Under the pieces are notes generated by a model, which did no database searches, was not told where the DNA came from, and saw only the letters and a list, made by a program, of their open reading frames with translations. Of a DNA stretch of 64,000 bases, positions 34,043 to 44,249 are shown in pieces. This DNA comes from Oscarella lobularis. Lineage: Eukaryota; Porifera; Homoscleromorpha; Homosclerophorida; Oscarellidae. The position numbers were made by a program, and so were the translations under genes. The stretch covers positions 1,674,001 to 1,738,000 of the forward strand of contig NC_089183.1 of assembly GCF_947507565.1 (NCBI RefSeq). Direction: 5' to 3'. Each line of letters starts with the position of its first letter. The first letter of the stretch is position 1.

Positions 34043-34755
34043 AATTGGAAGCTTCACGCAAGACTGCGTCTTCCGACATTCTTCTCGTCAACCCGCTCGC
34101 ACGCAACAAACTCTCGACGCACCGCTGCTGGCGTTTTAAATCCGGCTATAGCTGAATTAGTAAGGTGAGTAATTATCTCGCGAGTACCTCCGAAGGGATT
34201 TCAGTTTGTTCCACGTCAGAGTGAGATCGGTCTTGAGAGCTTGACCTGTCCCAGGTTCGATGTATCTCTCAGGAGGAGCGGAAAAGCCTGTATCTTAAGT
34301 AGAACGCGACGTTCTTCTTGCGGTGTTCGTGTGCTATCACCATCTCCCCCGCTAATTATTTCTCGAATTTTTTCCCTCGCTACAGTTTGCTGACTGACTG
34401 TTCTGCTCTACGCGTTTTTAGAAGGGACTTGAGCACGAACTGTTTACAAATATTATTGGCTAAAGCATGCCAGGATCAGAAAAAATAGAAGCCGTCTATT
34501 TTAATACCTTTCCGCGACTTCCGGTACGCAAGACAACGTAATCATTGCTTCCTTCGTCGCACGAAGATTCCATCATTCGTCGCACCATGTTTCCCGCAAG
34601 CTGTTTCTCTCTTGTATCCTCCTGAGAAGGCTTCGTATTGGTGTTTTTTCGATAGGAGGAGCCAAAGATGAAAGATCAGAGGTAGGAGGACTTGTTGTAT
34701 TTTGACAAACGTGAATTTTCAGACCATCACATGGTGATGTTTCAATGACGCGATG
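34043..34755. other. no gene recognised
   Basis: Only short frames. Nothing downstream of the RAG1-N-like gene resembles a RAG1 or Transib catalytic core. Confidence 0.45.
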
Positions 34756-34757
34756 CG

Positions 34758-35445
34758 CTATCCTTCCAAACCTAGGTGTTCTGCAAACGATTTAAGTTTT
34801 TTCTTAGGATTGAACGCAGCACTGCAGTCTCTTGGAGAGCACGTCCAAGGGCTGCCAGATTCCAGACTCTCGTAATGACCTGTAAAACAGCTCATACATG
34901 TCAGGTGACCACAGGCAGTATCCACTGGTCTGTCTACAATGTCTTCGCAAATTGGGCATTGCCGCAAACACAAAAACCAGCACGTCTGAAGAGTCGAATT
35001 GCAATTGCACGGATAGAGTTTCAAGGGAAGCCTGAATGAAGGCAGAGCAATAGAATTGATAAAAGTCTCAAGAGCCCCACAGCTTTTGGCCGCCCAAAAC
35101 ATTTTGATCGCTTGTGGGGTCGCCAACCACCTTTTTGGCATTCTGTATCAGCGGTGCAAGCAAGGCAAGACTCGTCCGTGTGACAAGGCCAAGAAACGAC
35201 ATTTTGCACTGGCTGATACAATTTCCCGCTTTTGAGGGCAGCTTTTATCTATTCAAGATGCTGTAGCAGCTTGCGCAATACGATGGAGGGTAAAAATCGG
35301 CTCGATCTTCCGCAGTGTCGACATCGAAGATGTCTTTTAGAGAGTCGGCGTGCTCGGAGCATTTGAATGTTCTTCTAGTTTGAAGAGAGAGGCGGTGAAC
35401 ACAGATACGGCAGAGAACGAGAAGAGACTGGCTGTGAGCTTCCAT
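34758..35445 (-). pseudogene. RAG1-N-terminal-like zinc/RING protein
   Basis: Three minus-strand blocks lie in the order seen in RAG1 N-terminal-like proteins. First is CRICVHRLSLQTRRTFKCSE, then LKDIFDVDTAED and YPPSYCASCYSIL, a zinc-binding start. Second is AALKSGKLYQPVQNVVSW, then CHTDESCLAC, then a basic KGGWRPHKRSKCFGRPK segment. Third is a RING finger, CPICEDIVDRPVDTACGHLTC, then CFTGHYE and a final cysteine pair. Frame changes near 35245 and 35030 separate the blocks, and a stop at 34758 ends the gene. RING proteins are usually E3 ligases. In RAG1 this region supports but does not perform DNA cleavage. Similar stand-alone genes (N-RAG-TP type) are known in invertebrates. Family assignment is from motif order recalled from memory. 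Confidence 0.6.
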
Positions 35446-36073
35446 TCAAATCAGGGCGGTTGTGCTCTACCGCAGTTCAGGCTTGTTCTTAACCTTTATC
35501 ACTGTTTTGAGAGCCAGAAAGAGCGTTTATAATGCTTTTTGAAAAAATTACAATTTGTTTAAAACTAGTTTTAGGGTGTTAAGTTAGATTTAACATTAAC
35601 ACATAATGTAAATTGAATAATGTTGTCTAACAACATGCAAACTTATCCTCGGCAAAAAAATAGCAATTACTTAAAAACCAACGAAAAAATCATACTACGC
35701 TTTTTTGCAACCATTTTGGCGTCTTTACCTAATTTTTTCTCCGGCAACATTAGGCGATTTGCCCGGGACACGCGAAAAAAAACATAAGCAACCCAAAAAT
35801 AACGTTTACCGTATTATCTCTCTTATAAACGCAGTCTCCTGAAGAAGCGCAATCTCTAATAATAGCCCATGTGCAGGGGACATTAAACTTTCTAAAGCGC
35901 AGTCTCTAATTGAAGCCCAGCGTTTATGTTAGACTTAATTTATAATCATGCGCATTTCATCATTTCAACACGCGGCCGATTCGTAATGTTGTCTGCCCTT
36001 CCGCGACTATTGAGCGAAGAAGCAACAGCCTCGACTGAGCCATCTTCCGCCAGAAAGAGATCGGCTATTTGCC
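35446..36073. other. no gene recognised
   Basis: AT-rich, with short frames only. A 72-codon minus-strand frame (36164-35946) crosses the Mutator-like left terminus and is probably chance. Confidence 0.4.
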
Positions 36074-36907
36074 TTAAGGTGGTACTGTGAATATTACGCC
36101 CACTTTGTTTCAATCCCAAAATAAAGCTTTTATCTTCAATGTCTATGCTCACCTTATACTCCAAGGTCTTCCCATCCCACTACAGGCGACAACTGGCCCC
36201 TCCGATGCGCGGTTTTTGAACATTAAAATTTAAAAAAACGACCGTTAGAAGCCAATCGGGCTCAATTCTAGCGTACCTTTCAGTGCTATCGATGCGATCA
36301 CGTGAAAAACAGTGCTTAGGGTTCCGTTCCCTCAAAATCAATTGGACAATAGGCTTCTACAACAAGATTTTGACCATTTCGCGTCCTTCAGACTTTTGAA
36401 ACGCTCGGATTACTTCTTCGTTGAGCATCTTTCCCCTCGACATCCAATTCGTTGATATCAATAAAGCTTCTCCTTTCATTCTAGCTTCAATGAGAAACGA
36501 TACAGCTAAATCCTACGCAAAAATTGAAGTTAGATCACGCGAGGGCGGCCATTTTGAATGCTCGAGATAATGGCCGCCGAAGTCCCGAGTAACGTCTTCT
36601 CGTCGTCGGCGATACTAAAATTGCGAGCTGTGGCCAAATCGTTTGCTAAAAGCCTATAGAATCGTTTGCACTTTTTGTTTTAGGTATATACTAAAGGAAA
36701 AAGACCATCGCAATAAAGCGATTTTGGGAAAATCGTTGTAAAGTTTATTTGTGCTTTTCGACGACTAAAGAAGAGATCTGATAGATATGAATGTGTTTTT
36801 ACAGCAAAAAAGATGTAGAATTTCGATCGCAAATGGCCGGAATCGAGCTCATCGCTCAGAGGGCAAGTAGAAGTCAAGGTGCGATGACGTCTCTGTACGT
36901 GACAATT

Positions 36908-37330
36908 TTATTTTGCAGGTCCGCCTTTATCTAGGTACTTTCCCATAAACAAGGCAAACGAATCGTCGCGGTCAGGCACTTCTACAAGATGAAAACCTTC
37001 AAAATCGCTGTCGTCGCCGTCACTTTCAGTAGGATCAAGTTGAACGACTGCGGGCGGTCCAGAATTCATCGCTTTTTCTGCGGCCTTGCTGAGCTCGCGA
37101 AATATCGATCGAACGTGGCTTACATTCTGACGAGCCGTCCTTTTGGTGATCACGGGTTCCTTTAGAGCAGAAATGGCTTTGAACACTTTTTGCTAGAAAT
37201 TACTTACTTTTGAAGAGTGAAAATCTTCGTCTTCACTTGAAGAATCTTCACCTAATGATGAATCAGACGAAGACGCGGTTTCTTCGTCTTCTTCCTCCGG
37301 TATTTCTTCTGTTCTTGGTCCTATTTGTAA
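36908..37330 (-). CDS. possible acidic C-terminal ORF of the Mutator-like element
   Basis: Minus-strand acidic stretch (EIPEEEDEETASSSDSSLGE, near 37310-37210), then an ORF from 37186 (MFKAISALKEPVITKRTARQ...LDPTESDGDDSDFEGF) ending at 36908. The two are separated by 15 nt beginning GT and ending AG, which is too short to trust as an intron. It lies inside the inverted termini, downstream of the transposase stop, so it may be a second gene or an alternative 3' exon. No family recognised. Confidence 0.35.
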
Positions 37331-37358
37331 AAATGTACCTAATGTCTTCGTAGCGTTT

Positions 37359-39736
37359 CTATTCCCTACTTTTTCTTATTGATCTTCCTTTGACCGGTTC
37401 TCTTCCTCTACCTCTTCCTCTAGCTCGTCCCCTCGTTCTTCCTCTAGTTCCTCTTACTCTGCCTCTTCCTCTCGCCCCAACCTCTGCATTTCCCTGAACT
37501 CCAAACGCTCCAGCGCCATAGGTAGGGCCTTCTTCTTGCTCTTGTCGATCTCTCCCTTGTTTTTTTCTCTTCCTTCTCTTCCCTCTTGATTTTTTGAATT
37601 TTACGGTTGCCTTGTATTCGCTTGATTTTATGCGAGCGTCATCCAAACTCTTGAAAGCTGACAACGAATGCCTTCCACCTGGCGTCCTAGTGACCTCCAG
37701 CAGGCGAATGAAGGATTTTGACCCGTGATTGAACTGGCTGGCAGAGAGCCTTGCTGCTGCCGTTATAATCACGGGCCCTCTGTATTTCGCCTTTGGCGCG
37801 TATGTCCACAAGGTGTTGTGAAAGGATTCGTTCTACAGAAACTTTTTGGAGTAAGTACAGATTAGTGTTTCTAAGAACATACGTCGTTTTGAGTTTTTCC
37901 TTCTTTACAGCTTTCTAAGAGCGCTGGAGACGAAAGATCATCAAATATTCCTTTCAATTCGTGGAAAAACGCGTGAGGAAGAGGACGCCTTCTTTCTGAT
38001 GCATTTTGCCCTGCTTGGGCACGTCTCCACCAGCACCAGGACGCTTCTCCTTCCGGACAGAACTGGTGACGATCTTCGTTTGTTTGAGGGCAGCAAGTTG
38101 GGCCATGAGCAAATGAATGCCCTGGAGATGGATCCTTCTGACTCACCTGCAGATAAAAATATTTTTGTCACTATTTAGGGTGTTGTCACTTACCTTCTTG
38201 TTTTTGTCAAAGGCTTCAACGCTGTGATACAGAGCTGCCATAACGCTCTTCTTCATGGCATCGACGTCTCCGCTGTTTGATTTGATGGCGTAGCCATAAT
38301 TTGAGCTCAAGCTAAAAGTCATGAATACATATATAAATCATTTACGATCATTCAACAATCTATTTATACTGTTCGATTGCAAGGTGAGTCAGTCGATTTC
38401 TTCCTGTTACGCTGCCTCCGTCTTCCATTATGATCTTCCTGTTGTTAGTTATCCAGTTCCGGAGACGAGCACCCATTCTTTTATGCACGTGTCCTACGCA
38501 ATCAAGCTTTTTGACTGGGTGCTCGTCTCCGTACACGTTTTTGACAGCTTCAAATGAACTGGAGTCGCCATCGCCGATGAATGTTGTATATCTATTACCA
38601 TGTGTTACGTAGGATATCCGGAATATTTATTTTACCTCAATTTGTGCTTTTCAATTGATCTTTTGAAGAGCACTTCAGCTCCTTTTGTCTCCATTGCTTT
38701 TGCCGAGCCAGAATAGTTTTTGCGACACTTGGGCTGATGTTTTTCTTTCCAAACATTGTACTCCGGACTATTCTTGTCAATTCTAAAATAAAAATTCAAT
38801 GCCAGCAGTCTTCACTAAAAAGTATGTACCTTGATTCATCAACTCGTTGGCACGACTTGCAATACGACGAGAAAAGGTTGAAATCGATCACGTTTCCCTC
38901 AAGAACTATTGCCTGCACTCCGTACAAAGAGCTAAAGCCTCGACGAGCCCAGGTTCCGTCAAACGATATGGCCGCGTCGATTACTTCGTCTTCTCTAGCG
39001 CCTTTACGAATTCTATAATTCTGGACCGCCTTTCGAGCCGACTCTTCAAATACCTGTATCCAATTCGGTTACCTAAGAGTAACTACATAAATCATTTTAT
39101 AAATCATACCGTTCCTAAGCTGTCACACAGTTCTTTCAAATGGATGTCCCAGCTGTCGTAAAGAGGTGGAGGAGGCATATTCATGACGCCTGCCAAGCGC
39201 ACAAAGCCGGCTCTGTTTGCCCCTGTCCCAAGCGCGGCAAGTGCCGCTCGCCGATTTACGTCAAACGATTGTCCTGGGACGCCAGGACGAAGACGAGAAG
39301 TGTAAAAAGGGTGCGAAAACGAACAACTGTCGCATTTCAAAAGCAATTTCGAAGAAAAGCCTCTTCGCGCTTTCTCAGCTTCGAAAATCGATATGCGGTC
39401 GCTCTTGCAGTTTCGACAAACGGAGAAAGTCGAAATCGCCCGGCTGAGCTGCAGTAAGTCGACCAGCCTGTAGGTGGGAGCATCGGCGTTAAAAATAGGC
39501 GTGAAGTCGCCATCGTTCGGCGTTTCGGGGGCGTCGACCACTGCCCACGTAGACGGAGTGTCGCCGAGTTTTTTCGTGGACTGTGCGACAGAAGACTGCT
39601 CTGAAACTTCTCCTGCGCTGTTTCCGGAGGCAGTAGAAACTTCCGGCTCGGCCCTCGAAGCGGCACGCGCAGCGACGATAGCTTGAAACTGGGTTCCGCG
39701 AAAACCAGCACGCTTCGCTTTCGATTTTCGTCCCAT
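37359..39736 (-). CDS. Mutator-like transposase, seven exons, 691 aa
   Basis: Exons on the minus strand are 39736-39110, 39053-38830, 38782-38636, 38591-38370, 38311-38194, 38146-37883 and 37832-37359. All six introns are GT-AG and 44-58 nt. The exons total 2076 nt, phases agree at every junction, and there is no internal stop. The start MGRKSKAKRAGFRGTQFQAI precedes a zinc knuckle (CRNCKSD...LKCDSC) and the family signature FDVNRRAAL...GVMNMPPPP. Catalytic blocks follow: AISFDGTWARRGFSS, YTTFIGDGDSSSF, LDCVGHVHKRMGARLR, YCKSCQRV upstream, then KTQND-NESFHNTLW. The tail is Arg-Gly rich (RGRGRVRG repeats), as in RNA- or DNA-binding proteins. Mutator transposases cut and paste DNA. This copy may be active or domesticated. 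Confidence 0.85.
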
Positions 39737-40120
39737 GTAGTCCTCGAATTGACGTAAAAAGCGATAAACAACGGCAATAACGAAAGAAAACGATCGGCAA
39801 AGAGGCGCGCGTTAGCGACCAAGAAACGCCTCCGAATTCGATCTTTCTATGCCTTTCCCAGGATAGATTTCGTTTTAAACATGCATCGTGATGTCAGTAC
39901 TCACCAACCGAATAGAGAAAAGCGCCATAGAGATGAGATTTGACGAGTTAGAAATACCACTGTTGGTTCGTCGTTTTTTTTCAGGACTTTACTGACGTCG
40001 CAAAAACAAAAGAATAGGCGCAAACGAAAGACCGTGAACCAAGGTTTCATACAAAAATATATTATTTTTTACATGAAAATTGATCTAAAAAGATGGGCGG
40101 TACCCACAATACCACCTTAA

Positions 40121-40985
40121 AACGAAATTAGAGGCTGTTGAGTTTACGATGAAGACATCGGTCTCCTCTGCTGCCAGGAAATTTGGTGTATGCCGAAAGC
40201 AGATTCAGAACTGGAAACGCGCTAGAGTTCGCATCGAAGAGGCTTCCAAAGCCGGTCCTGGCGCATCAAACAGAAGACGACTTCGAGGAGGAGGAAGAAA
40301 GCAGCGCTTTCTTGCAGTTAATTTTCGTGTACGTGATTGGATTTTGGAAAAACGGAGACTGCGCCAACTAGTGTCAAGACGACTGATTCGGCTGGAAGCA
40401 GAAAGAATTGCTAAGGAATGTCCAGAATGTTCCGGATTTGTGGCTAGTCTAGGCTGACTTGAGAAGTTTCTGAAAAGAAAAGGTTTTTCCCTGCGGGCAA
40501 CAACAACTACGTGTCAAAAACCGCCGGTTGACAGTGTTACAAAAATTGTTGAATTCATTTTGTACGTGCGAAAACTGCGACAGGAGAAAAACTATGACCT
40601 TTCAGATATTTTTGCGTGCGACAAGACTTCAGTTCTGCTGGATCCTGTGACGAAAAAATGTGTTGAAGAACTGGAACTCGAGACGTAACTGTTCAAACCC
40701 TGGGACACGACAAAGTCCACATTACGGTAATGCTGTGCGCTAAGGCCAATGGTACAAAGTGCAAGCCCTACGTACTCCTCAAACGGAAACGGCCAATTCC
40801 AGCAGTTGCAGCTAAGTTTTCTTTTCTTTTGGTGTTATCGTGGGCAGGAAAAGTGTGGATGAATAACACACTAACAGAAGACTTTCTGCGTCGCCTTCTA
40901 GGACCATTGTCTTTTGGCCAACGTATGATTATATGGGATTCCTTTCGATGCCACATCTCCAATGGACGCGACCTTATTCACTACA
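40121..40985 (+). pseudogene. pogo transposase, N-terminal and middle part
   Basis: Opens KTKLEAVEFTMKTSVSSAAR, then KFGVCRKQIQNWKRARVRIE, a Brinker/CENP-B-type DNA-binding helix-turn-helix, and a second basic helical part. At 40456-40458 a TGA replaces the Trp codon that the copy at 46890 retains. Reading continues LEKFLKRKGFSLRA, IFACDKTSVLLDP (first Asp) and IIWDSFRCHISNG (second Asp). It then breaks off at about 40985, where HMGXB3-like sequence starts. The third block is missing. The left side is cut by the Mutator-like terminus. Confidence 0.82.
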
Positions 40986-42208
40986 CTTTCCTCTACCATT
41001 ACCTGCACTTGTTCGTTGAGGGAAGAAATCCACTGGCTGCTTTTCTGAGGTGCGTTTGAGAGTCGCTCACGCAACTAACCCTAAGAAATGCTTCTCCCTA
41101 GGGCAATTAAGCGTGATTTTGATATTTTGTTTCTATGGGAGCCTCCTTCCTATCATATATTCCGAAAGGGATGGCTGTATTTTATACAGAGCTTGGCTGA
41201 CAGCCTGAGGCACAAGAGGCATTTCAGCTGTGAAGAATGTGGTGGCAATCCCACTGCTATGTCATTCGATTGCATGACTTTGGGGCGCCGTTACGACTTT
41301 CTTTTGCGGAAGCTGTCAACGATAAAGAAGGCCCCTGTTCAGAATGCAGATTTTCTCGCTGGGTCTTTATTCCAAGACCGGGTGAGCATCAGAAGCAAGA
41401 GTGGGAGGAAAGCTCTGCAGCAGCATGCCCAGTCAATGAGGAAAAAATCGGTCTCCACTTTGACGGGAAAAGAGTTCGAGGCAATGACCGCCGATCTTAC
41501 AGAGGGTAAGATGCCATCCCTCCAGCAGTTTCTAGGTGTTCGGGCGAGATTTTAGGCGAGAGATGCCTGAGGGAATCTGCCGTTTTCTAATAAACGTCAG
41601 CAAATCGTCGTCAGCTTGCGGTTTGATTCAAATTGCTGCAGATGATCCAGATAGCAGAGCAGTACGGAAAGCACTGGACACGTTTTTGTCGCAACGAAAT
41701 CTGGCCTGACGTTGATCGGCAAGTAGTCAGGAGTCGCACGCCTGTGGTTGCCGATTTCATAGGCGACAGTGTGAAGAAACAGATTGTCACACCATTGTCT
41801 GCCAAGCTACTGCTGCTTGATGTCACATAGAGAGGAGATCGCGAGTCTGTTTTAGTCTGTTTTAGACGTAAGAGTCGAAGGCGAGGAAGCGGACGAAGAT
41901 AAATTAGGATTTTTTCCCAATTTTTCTCTAAGACCGAAGTAAGTAGGCGTATGAGTCGGTTGTCTGTAAGGGTTAGGCTGACTTATGCTGATACCGTAAA
42001 AACTGGTTGTTAAGCGCCCCTCTTTGTTAAGCGCCTATCTTTTATTAAGCGCCAATTACTTTTCTGTCTTTCACCCCCCTTTTTATTAAGCGCTTAGCGC
42101 CTAACTGTGCTTTTACCATTATGCCTTTGTCTTCCCAGCTTGTACAAACTGTAGCGTTACGGTACGTAAGAGCAGGTTGATCTCCGATCAAGTTCCCGAG
42201 CCTTCGCG

Positions 42209-43804
42209 ATGTCTCAGCTGCAATCCAATTTTCTGCGCGTTAGTGAGAATTCTTCGGAGGTTCTGAGTGAGCTCCAAGCAGCGACAAGGAAACGAAAAAG
42301 CTATTCGAGAGAAGACAAGCTGAAGGTCTTCACGTTTTATCATTCGAACGAAAAAAACATGTACCAAACAACGAAGCGATTTGGTCTCAACAGCCGAACT
42401 GTAATGAGGTGGGTGAGGAACAAGAAAAACATAAGAGAAAGTCAAAAGGGACGAAAGAGAGTGGCCTTTACAAGAAGCGCATTGTTCCCGGATATGGAGC
42501 AAAAACTCTATGACGAATACAAAAATCTAAGAAAGCGCGGGCTCAAAGTAAAGTATTTTAATCATTCCTTTTTATTCATAAATTACCGTTTGCCTACTGC
42601 AAGGTGAAAAGGTGGTGGTTTCAGATGAGATCAGAAAAGATACTAAAAGAGCTTCATCCTGACGCAAAATTTGGCTTTTCCAACAGTTGGTTTGCTGCAT
42701 TTAAGAAACGATTTAGACTGAGCCATCGCCGAGCTACGAATGCTTGTCAAACCCCTCCTGAAGACAAGCGCTCTGCAATACAACAGTTTCATCGAAATAT
42801 CAGAAGGGCAGCAGCAAAAGGCGCACAAGTTGGTCCTTTGGGAATATGGCAAGAAGCGAACATTGCAAACATGGATCAAACTCCATTGCCTTTTTGCTTC
42901 AATGACGGAGAAACTTATGCTGATCGAGGATAGCGATCTGTGTGGGTACGCGGCGGTGCGTCAGGTCTCAGTAAGCGACAGTGCACGGTCCAGCTCACAA
43001 TTTTTGCAGACAGACAACCTCGAGTGAAACCATTACTAATTTTCCGTGCCCAAGGTAGTTTTAAACAAATTTGTTCACTTAATTAACGTAATTGTTATGA
43101 TTTGTTTAACTGATCAGGAAAGAGAATATCTCTTGCCGAGCGTTGCAGCTATGACAAACGTGTCACAGTAAAGTTCCAACAAAACGCCTGGTGCGATGAA
43201 GAAGTTATGAAGTTCTGCGTGAGACAATGCTGGTTGCCAGCCTGCATGAATCAGATGCATCTCGTAATGGATGTGCATCGTGCGCAAACCACTGAAGTTG
43301 TCCAAGAACTTCTTCGAGCAGAGTGCAAAACTAACATTACTTATGTACCAGGTACTGTATTGTAACCGTTAAATAGGCTTTATCTAGAACCGGTGAGTAC
43401 CCTACTTTCTGATTTTTAGGAGGCTGTACCAGTCTAGTCCAGCCGGTTGACGTCAGTTTCAACAAACCGTTTAAGGCTGTCATTGAGCGACTAGCTACAG
43501 AACACATGGAAGCCAACCTCACTGATTAGGTCCAGGGAAAGATCGGTGCTTCTGCTCGAAGAGTCCTGTTTACGAAATGGGTAGGATACGCGTTAGAAGA
43601 ATTTTAAAGCAAGAGATGGTCAGAAGAAGTTTCCGAAAAGCGGGAATCTCCTTGCCAATAGATGGTTCCAAAGACAAACTAATACATATCGAAGGAATTG
43701 ATGGCTACAGAGTGGAAAGGTAAGATGAAGAGGATTCGTAAGAAGATCCACTAGCAAATGGAAGTGATGATGACGATGAAAGCCCTTCTGACGAAGATAG
43801 CTAG
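42209..43804 (+). pseudogene. pogo transposase, four exons
   Basis: Exons 42209-42547, 42604-43054, 43118-43351 and 43420-43804 are joined by GT-AG introns of 56, 63 and 68 nt with matching phases. Exon 1 holds the DNA-binding helix-turn-helix (SREDKLKVFTFYHSNEK...TTKRFGLNSRTVMRWV). Exon 2 has a second HTH (FSNSWFAAFKKRFRLSHRRA) and the first Asp (ANMDQTPLPF). Exon 3 gives VMDVHRAQ (second), and exon 4 gives LVQPVDVSFNKPFK (third). Lesions are a TAG at 42931, a TAG near 43527, and a frame problem near 43600 before the acidic tail DDDDESPSDEDS. All three catalytic residues survive, so inactivation is recent. A terminal TA duplication fits the pogo/Tc1 group. Confidence 0.87.
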
Positions 43805-43910
43805 GCGAACAAAGGCAATAACATAATTGCAAAGAACATAACTGCAAAGTACGATTAAAGAGTAATTCTGATGTAAACCGTTTGTCAATGATAAACGCTG
43901 TTGATTCTAG

Positions 43911-44249
43911 CTAGCATGAGGGAAACAGCTTTCTCAGTTTTCGCAGCAACTTTTGATCAGACGTAAAATGATAGGTGCAGGGGACTTCTAAACCGTGTCC
44001 ATGTCTCCTGTGACCCGTCACTTCACAAACGACACTTCCGCCTCTACTAATGAAGGACCATAGAATTCTTGAAATTTCTCGTGGAGCGTGGCCGACAATT
44101 TGGCCTTCTCTTATAACACTGACCGCAAACTTGTCGTGAGGGTTACCATGATCTTTACTAACACGTAATCTTTCTCCTAGTTCTGGCGACCAGATAGCTT
44201 TGTAAATGTGATGACCGCATACAACGCTAATGTGAAGGTAAGACGCCAT
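43911..44249 (-). CDS. HIRAN-domain protein carried by the pogo element
   Basis: 112 codons from the ATG at 44249 (MASYLHISVVCGHHIYKAIW) to the stop at 43911. The HIRAN pattern is clear: a Gly-initiated first strand, LGERLRVSKDHGNPHDKFAV, an N-x-x-D-x-[FY]-A-V core, then GQIVGHAPREISRILW and a Gly-Gly-Ser-Val strand. HIRAN domains (HLTF/Rad5 type) bind the free 3' end of single-stranded DNA. The ORF lies wholly inside the element, convergent with the transposase, about 100 bp from its stop and 154 bp from the right terminus. It has no stop or frameshift, unlike the transposase. It could serve the element at cut ends, or be an acquired host gene. Start choice: an upstream GTG extends the frame by 10 codons, but the ATG fits the domain edge. 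Confidence 0.75.
   Translation of the reverse strand: MASYLHISVVCGHHIYKAIWSPELGERLRVSKDHGNPHDKFAVSVIREGQIVGHAPREISRILWSFISRGGSVVCEVTGHRRHGHGLEVPCTYHFTSDQKLLRKLRKLFPSC

Larger units (their letters stand above)
36074..40120 (-). mobile_element. Mutator-like element (about 4.05 kb)
   Basis: The ends are inverted: ttaaggtggtactgtgaata at 36074 and, on the opposite strand from 40120, ttaaggtggtattgtgggta followed by ccgccca. They match over about 30 bp with a small gap. They enclose the complete seven-exon transposase. No 9-bp target duplication was found next to these ends, so the true boundaries may differ slightly. A solo copy of the motif lies at 61972-61987. The right end abuts a pogo coding sequence that begins at 40121. 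Confidence 0.6.

Noticed and set aside
34240-34275. tRNA-like ggttcgat segment
   Set aside because: No acceptor, D-arm or anticodon stem could be built around it.
37200-37340. Possible 15-nt and 18-nt GT-AG micro-introns
   Set aside because: Far shorter than every other intron inferred here; chance GT...AG spacing is more likely.
39337-39822. 161-codon minus-strand frame overlapping Mutator-like exon 1
   Set aside because: Shadow of exon 1 of the seven-exon gene, which carries the family motifs.
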